From Dehalococcoidales bacterium (lineage in GTDB: Bacteria; Chloroflexota; Dehalococcoidia; Dehalococcoidales; CSSed11-197): 7,131 bases of DNA. The notes beneath the pieces are model-generated. The model made no database searches, was not told where the DNA came from, and worked only from the letters and a program-made list of their open reading frames with translations. Shown here piece by piece: positions 5,340 to 7,131 of the stretch; the first letter of the stretch is position 1; each line of letters begins with the position of its first letter. The stretch covers positions 1-7,131 of the forward strand of contig JAQWDO010000042.1 of the NCBI GenBank assembly GCA_028705415.1, written 5' to 3'. The position numbers were made by a program, and so were the translations under genes.

Positions 5340-7131
5340 ATGGCAAGTAAAAAACTGGTAATCTTTGATGGCAATGCCCTGATTCACCGCGCCTATCATG
5401 CTTTACCTCCCCTCACTGACCGCAGCGGAGAAGTTGTAAATGCGGTTTACGGTTTTACCTCCATGTTGCTCAAGGTGCTGCGCGAGATAGACCCTGAATA
5501 TGCAGCGGTAGCCTTCGATAAAAAAGCCCCGACTTTCCGGCACAAGCTATCCGACGATTACAAGGCCAACCGTCCTGAGACGCCTCAGGATTTGGCCCCT
5601 CAGTTTGATAAAGTACGCCAGCTGGTTAAGGCTTTTAACTTGCCCCTTTTTGAGATGGACGGGTTTGAAGCTGACGATATTCTGGGGACTCTGAGTACCC
5701 AGGCTGAAAAATCCGGGGTAGAAGTTGTAATAGTCACCGGAGATGCAGATGCTATGCAACTGGTACGTCCCGGTGTACGGGTTTTATACCCAAAGCCCGG
5801 CCGTCAGTTCAGCGATACAATTCTTTACGGTGAGGAAGAAGTAGAGGGTAAATTCGGGGTCAAGCCAAACCTTGTAGCCGATTACAAAGCTCTGGTGGGG
5901 GATGTATCCGATAATATCAAGGGAGTACCCGGCATCGGTCCCAAGATTGCAGTAAAGCTGCTGAAAAATTATGGCGGCATTGAAGAGATATATCGAAACA
6001 TTGATCAGGTAGAGCCGGAAAGAATCAGAAAACTGCTGGTTGACAATGAGGAGACTTCCCGGCAGAGCAAGGTTCTGGCAGCGATAGTAACCAATATGCC
6101 GGTTACGCTGGATCTGGAAGAATGCCGGATTAGCCAGTACGACCGCTCCCGGGTAATAGATTTGTTTCAGCAACTCGCTTTTTCCAGTCTGATTAGCAAG
6201 CTTCCGCGGCCGGAGTTGCAAGACCCTGATATGGAGTTGAAGGCAGGCGCTGCGGCAGAAGACAGTGCGCCCGTGCAATGTGACTATACAGTTATAAATA
6301 CCCCGGAATTGCTTGAAAAATTACTTGCACGCCTTTTGGAGGCCGGGAGTTTCGCCTTCGATACCGAAACCACTGGTCTCGACCTGGCCAAATCTCCGAT
6401 CGTAGGCCTTTCATACGCAGTTTTGCCGGGAGAAGCCTATTATATCCCTATTGGGCATGTTGGCTGGGAGCAAATCAGCCAGATGGAAGCTGGAGAGGTT
6501 TCCAATGCGTTAAAGCCTGTTATGGAAGATGGTTCGGTAAAAAAGATCGCCCACAATGCCAAATTCGATATTCAGGCATTGGCCAGTTTGGGCATTGAAG
6601 TCAGTGGTTTGTATTTCGATACCATGATGGCTGCATATCTTCTGGGTGAAAAAGCCCTTGGACTCAAAGAACTTGCTTTTAACCGGCTTGGGGTAGAAAT
6701 GACTCATCTCAAGGAGCTTATAGGCAGTGGAGCAAAGCAGATCAATATGAGCCAGGTAGAAGTATCGGTTGCATCCAGGTATGCTTGTGCTGATGCCGAT
6801 ATCACCCTGCGGCTGAGTAAAATTTTTACTGAAGAACTTGAAAAACAGCAGCTGGACAGCCTTTTCGCGGATGTTGAGATGCCTCTTCTGCCGGTTCTCA
6901 TGGGGATGGAAAAAGCCGGAATTTTACTTGATGTAAACCTTTTGGACGAGCTTTCACACAGGCTGGCGAAGCGGCTCATCGAACTTGAGAACAGTATTTA
7001 TAAAGATACCGGCCATCGTTTTAATATAAACTCTCCCCGTCAGCTTGGTCAGATTCTGTTCGATGAACTAAAACTGCCTGGCGGAAGGAAAACCAAAAGC
7101 GGATATTCTACCGATGCCGCCGTGCTGGATT
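5340..7131 (+). CDS. polA: DNA polymerase I, 3' truncated (5' nuclease and proofreading domains)
   Basis: It is the repair and Okazaki-fragment-processing polymerase. The visible 597 codons have no frameshift; the family has about 900 residues, so the polymerase motifs A, B and C lie beyond the right edge. Residues 1 to about 290 form the 5'-3' nuclease, with metal-site acids Asp10, Asp112, Asp113, Asp135, Asp137, Asp188 and Asp191, and a helix-hairpin-helix at GVPGIG. A variable linker follows (about 290-320). Residues of about 320-500 form the 3'-5' exonuclease with all DEDDy residues present: Asp341 and Glu343 (FDTET), Asp410 (NAKFD), Tyr481 and Asp485. Proofreading should therefore be active, unlike in Thermus enzymes. 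From about 505 the start of the polymerase domain is seen, including the NINSPRQL motif. The start is forced: TGA at 5325 is in frame, no other start codon lies between it and 5340, and a later ATG would delete Asp10. The gene follows mdh by 92 bases and has its own predicted promoter. Confidence -1.
   Translation, partial: MASKKLVIFDGNALIHRAYHALPPLTDRSGEVVNAVYGFTSMLLKVLREIDPEYAAVAFDKKAPTFRHKLSDDYKANRPETPQDLAPQFDKVRQLVKAFNLPLFEMDGFEADDILGTLSTQAEKSGVEVVIVTGDADAMQLVRPGVRVLYPKPGRQFSDTILYGEEEVEGKFGVKPNLVADYKALVGDVSDNIKGVPGIGPKIAVKLLKNYGGIEEIYRNIDQVEPERIRKLLVDNEETSRQSKVLAAIVTNMPVTLDLEECRISQYDRSRVIDLFQQLAFSSLISKLPRPELQDPDMELKAGAAAEDSAPVQCDYTVINTPELLEKLLARLLEAGSFAFDTETTGLDLAKSPIVGLSYAVLPGEAYYIPIGHVGWEQISQMEAGEVSNALKPVMEDGSVKKIAHNAKFDIQALASLGIEVSGLYFDTMMAAYLLGEKALGLKELAFNRLGVEMTHLKELIGSGAKQINMSQVEVSVASRYACADADITLRLSKIFTEELEKQQLDSLFADVEMPLLPVLMGMEKAGILLDVNLLDELSHRLAKRLIELENSIYKDTGHRFNINSPRQLGQILFDELKLPGGRKTKSGYSTDAAVLD

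Noticed and set aside
5784..6278. Open frame of 164 codons on the - strand opposite polA
   Set aside because: It overlaps the conserved 5' nuclease domain of polA, which is certain; the translated product shows no family motifs.

Overview
The window is ordinary bacterial chromosome at intermediate GC, with every gene on the + strand and very little non-coding DNA. It holds five genes of oxaloacetate, citrate and malate metabolism, followed by the start of the DNA polymerase I gene. The first and last genes are cut by the window edges. There are no RNA genes, CRISPR arrays, mobile elements or phage genes that I can support. The gene content and protein types suggest an anaerobic member of the Chloroflexota, probably class Dehalococcoidia: a separate biotin-carrying pyruvate carboxylase B subunit, a two-subunit LeuC/LeuD-type aconitase, a short isocitrate dehydrogenase and an LDH-like malate dehydrogenase. 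This is an inference from family resemblance and no search was run.

Layout: 1-1409 is the C-terminal part of a biotin-dependent carboxylase carboxyltransferase subunit (pycB-like). 1459-2712 and 2712-3206 are the large and small subunits of an aconitase/homoaconitase/isopropylmalate isomerase-family enzyme, overlapping by one base. 3236-4315 is isocitrate dehydrogenase and 4321-5247 is malate dehydrogenase. Gaps between these five genes are -1 to 49 bases, with a purine-rich ribosome binding site before each start that can be seen, so they look like one operon. After a 92-base gap with no convincing terminator, polA begins at 5340 and runs off the window.

Read together, the first five genes form an anaplerotic module. 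Pyruvate is carboxylated to oxaloacetate. Oxaloacetate can then go through citrate (the citrate synthase is outside the window), isocitrate and 2-oxoglutarate towards glutamate, or be reduced to malate towards the C4 branch. Residues in the dehydrogenase (Ser80, Asn82) and in the dehydratase small subunit (Arg27) favour tricarboxylic-acid substrates over the leucine-pathway substrate.

The most interesting sequence signal is at the mdh-polA junction. A perfect extended -10 box (TGATATAAT) ends seven bases before the polA ATG, and an in-frame stop inside that box forces this start, so polA is predicted to have a leaderless transcript. An imperfect 10-base direct repeat overlaps the same promoter. 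I found no undescribed biological system; the remaining findings are modest and concern enzyme specificity and oligonucleotide composition.
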